From positions 1 to 64,000 of the forward strand of contig JAKQTR010000050.1 in NCBI GenBank assembly GCA_029562975.1: a DNA stretch of 64,000 nt. The letters run 5' to 3'. This DNA is from Acidobacteriota bacterium. GTDB lineage: Bacteria > Acidobacteriota > Vicinamibacteria > Vicinamibacterales > JAKQTR01. Shown piece after piece: positions 62,662-64,000 of the stretch (position 1 is the first letter of the stretch; each line of letters starts with the position of its first letter). A program made the position numbers and the translations under genes. Under the pieces are notes generated by a model. It saw only the letters and a program-made list of their open reading frames with translations. It did no database searches and was not told the DNA's origin.

Positions 62662-63902
62662 GCCTGGTGCTGGTCGTTCCGGCCGGCAGCGCGGCCGACC
62701 CGCCGGGCGCCCCGGGGCTCGCTGCGCTCACGGCCGACATGCTCGACGAAGGCTCGGGCGTGCGCTCGGCCGTCGAGATCCACGAGGCGCTGTCGCGCCT
62801 CGGCGCCGAGCTCGACACCGCCATCGGCCCAGACGCCGTCGAGCTGTCGCTCACGGTCCTCGATCGCTTCGTGCCGGACGCCCTGGAGCTGCTCTCGGAC
62901 ATCGTGGCGCGGCCGCGGCTGGCCGAGGCGGATCTCGAGCGCGTGCGCGCGCTGCGCGCGCACCGCCTCCAGCAGCTGCGGAGCGTCCCGGCGGCGTGCG
63001 CGGAGGCGGTGTTCCTGCGCGCCGTCTTCGGCGATCACGCCTACGGACACTGGCCGTCGGGATCCAGTGCGGCGGTGTCCGCGATCAGCCGGCAGGACGT
63101 CGCCGCGTTCCACGCTGCGCACTACGATCCCGCACGCGCGACGCTCGCCGCCGTCGGGGCCGCGCCGGCCGACGCGCTGGCCCTGGCCGTCGAGCAGACG
63201 CTCGGAAGCTGGCGCGCCGGCGCCGTCGAGAGCCGCGCCCCGTCCGCCGTCCCGCCCCCGCACCCCGGGACCGGCGCAGCCAGGGTGCTGGTCGTTGATC
63301 GGCCCGGCTCGCCGCAGACCGAACTGCGCGTAGGCCACGTCGGCGCCGCGCGCAAGGACGCCGCGTACTACGCGCTGGTGATGCTCAATGCCGTCCTCGG
63401 CGGCCATTTCATGAGCCGGCTCAACTCGAACCTCCGGGAGCGCCGGGGCTTCACCTACGGTGTCCGTTCGAGCTTCGACTTCCGCGTGGCGCCCGGCCCG
63501 TTCGCCGTGCAGACCGGCGTGCAGACTGCGGCGACCGGCCAGGCTGCCGCCGAGATCCTGGAGGAGATGGACGCCCTGAGAGGCGCGCGGCCTGCCGACG
63601 AGCGCGAGCTGGCGCTGGCGGCGGCGACGCTGACGAATGGTTATCCCATGAGCTTCGAAACCATCGGGCAGGTGGCGCGAGGCCTCGGGCAGCTGGCGCT
63701 GTTCGACCTGCCGGACGACACCTTCGAGCGCTTCACACCCGCCATCAGGGCTGTCGGCACGGCCGAGGTCGCCCGCGCGGCCTGCGCGCATTTCCGGCCG
63801 GGCGCCGCGACGGTCGTGGCCGTCGGCGACTGCGAGCGCATCGGAGCCGGGCTCGGCCGCCTCGGGCTCGGCGACGCGCTCGTCGCCACGGCCGAGTTCT
63901 AG
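62529..63902 (+). CDS. M16 family peptidase, non-catalytic partner subunit
   Basis: The 457-aa protein starts at ATG 62529. It has the M16 fold (RRLDNGLRLWSIERRGLPLV, LTADMLDEGSGVRSAVEIHE, then GGHFMSRLNSNLRERRGFTY), but the HXXEH motif is absent: the corresponding region reads GLAALTADMLDEGS. It keeps the R/Y pair RRGFTYG that shapes the substrate site. This is the usual division of labour in bacterial two-subunit M16 enzymes. Its first 44 codons overlap the tail of the catalytic subunit in another frame. Confidence 0.9.
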   Translation: MRVDRTRLPVPGGARPFAFPRAVKRRLDNGLRLWSIERRGLPLVSLVLVVPAGSAADPPGAPGLAALTADMLDEGSGVRSAVEIHEALSRLGAELDTAIGPDAVELSLTVLDRFVPDALELLSDIVARPRLAEADLERVRALRAHRLQQLRSVPAACAEAVFLRAVFGDHAYGHWPSGSSAAVSAISRQDVAAFHAAHYDPARATLAAVGAAPADALALAVEQTLGSWRAGAVESRAPSAVPPPHPGTGAARVLVVDRPGSPQTELRVGHVGAARKDAAYYALVMLNAVLGGHFMSRLNSNLRERRGFTYGVRSSFDFRVAPGPFAVQTGVQTAATGQAAAEILEEMDALRGARPADERELALAAATLTNGYPMSFETIGQVARGLGQLALFDLPDDTFERFTPAIRAVGTAEVARAACAHFRPGAATVVAVGDCERIGAGLGRLGLGDALVATAEF

Positions 63903-64000
63903 CCCGGCGCCATGCGCGCGCCGGCCTCGCTGGTTCTCCTGGCGGCCCGTTCGCTGGATCTTCCGGTGTCGGTTCGGATACACTCCAGCCAACGTTCGAT
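63903..64000. other. Window end after the M16 pair
   Basis: No gene can be assigned. A TACACT hexamer at 63979-63984 could be the -10 of a gene starting beyond the window. Confidence 0.3.

Overview
The window is about 70% G+C chromosome from what looks like a Gram-negative, saccharolytic, probably soil or sediment bacterium. The likeliest affiliation is Acidobacteriota (Vicinamibacteria-like), but this is an inference from gene content and sequence style: Tat-exported sugar enzymes (GH29, GH31, GH42, Gfo/Idh/MocA, xylose-isomerase-like), a DUF5916 remnant, a two-partner type Vd patatin, many GTG starts, and extended -10 boxes of the form TGnTAnnnT. There is no rRNA to prove it.

Positions 1-3835 are a decaying, lower-G+C accessory island. 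It holds the N-terminal part of an IS256-family transposase at the window edge, a 388-bp IS21-derived mini-element with intact ends and a 5-bp target duplication, a PD-(D/E)XK-like nuclease gene broken by an in-frame TGA, a two-gene cassette (a protein with a SAP-like tail plus a ParA ATPase), and an N-terminally truncated Vsr endonuclease. The island ends at about 3830-3840, inside a small membrane-protein gene of the host chromosome that it has cut in two.

Positions 4175-31712 are mostly catabolism. They carry GH29 alpha-L-fucosidase, a two-domain esterase, a double-CDGSH Fe-S protein, an enolase-superfamily OSBS/racemase facing a GH31-SDR-FAD oxidoreductase operon, argG with an operator-like dyad at its start, an MFS transporter, a GntP permease - D-threonine-aldolase-like - M19 dipeptidase operon, a carboxylesterase/metallo-beta-lactamase fusion followed by ptb-buk, a Tat-exported FAD oxidoreductase, a Gfo/Idh/MocA dehydrogenase and a Sel1-repeat protein.

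Positions 32028-48234 hold a cold-shock protein, an overlapping CDF - polysaccharide deacetylase - GH42 operon, a PIN-PhoH ATPase, the complete cydABDC operon (cytochrome bd oxidase plus its ABC exporter), an SPFH/zinc-ribbon pair, a deoxynucleoside kinase and a sugar-isomerase-like lipoprotein.

Positions 48288-64000 contain a RAYT transposase bracketed by 29-bp inverted REP sequences and placed 8 bp from a tRNA-Asp gene, then tRNA-Val, a DUF3592 protein, a patatin-POTRA-barrel (PlpD-like) protein, galT divergent from an apparently leaderless namZ (DUF1343), a coupled ppx/ppk1 pair, a small protein coupled to an amidase, and a pair of M16 peptidases. A solitary copy of the REP palindrome lies 30 kb away at 18146-18179.
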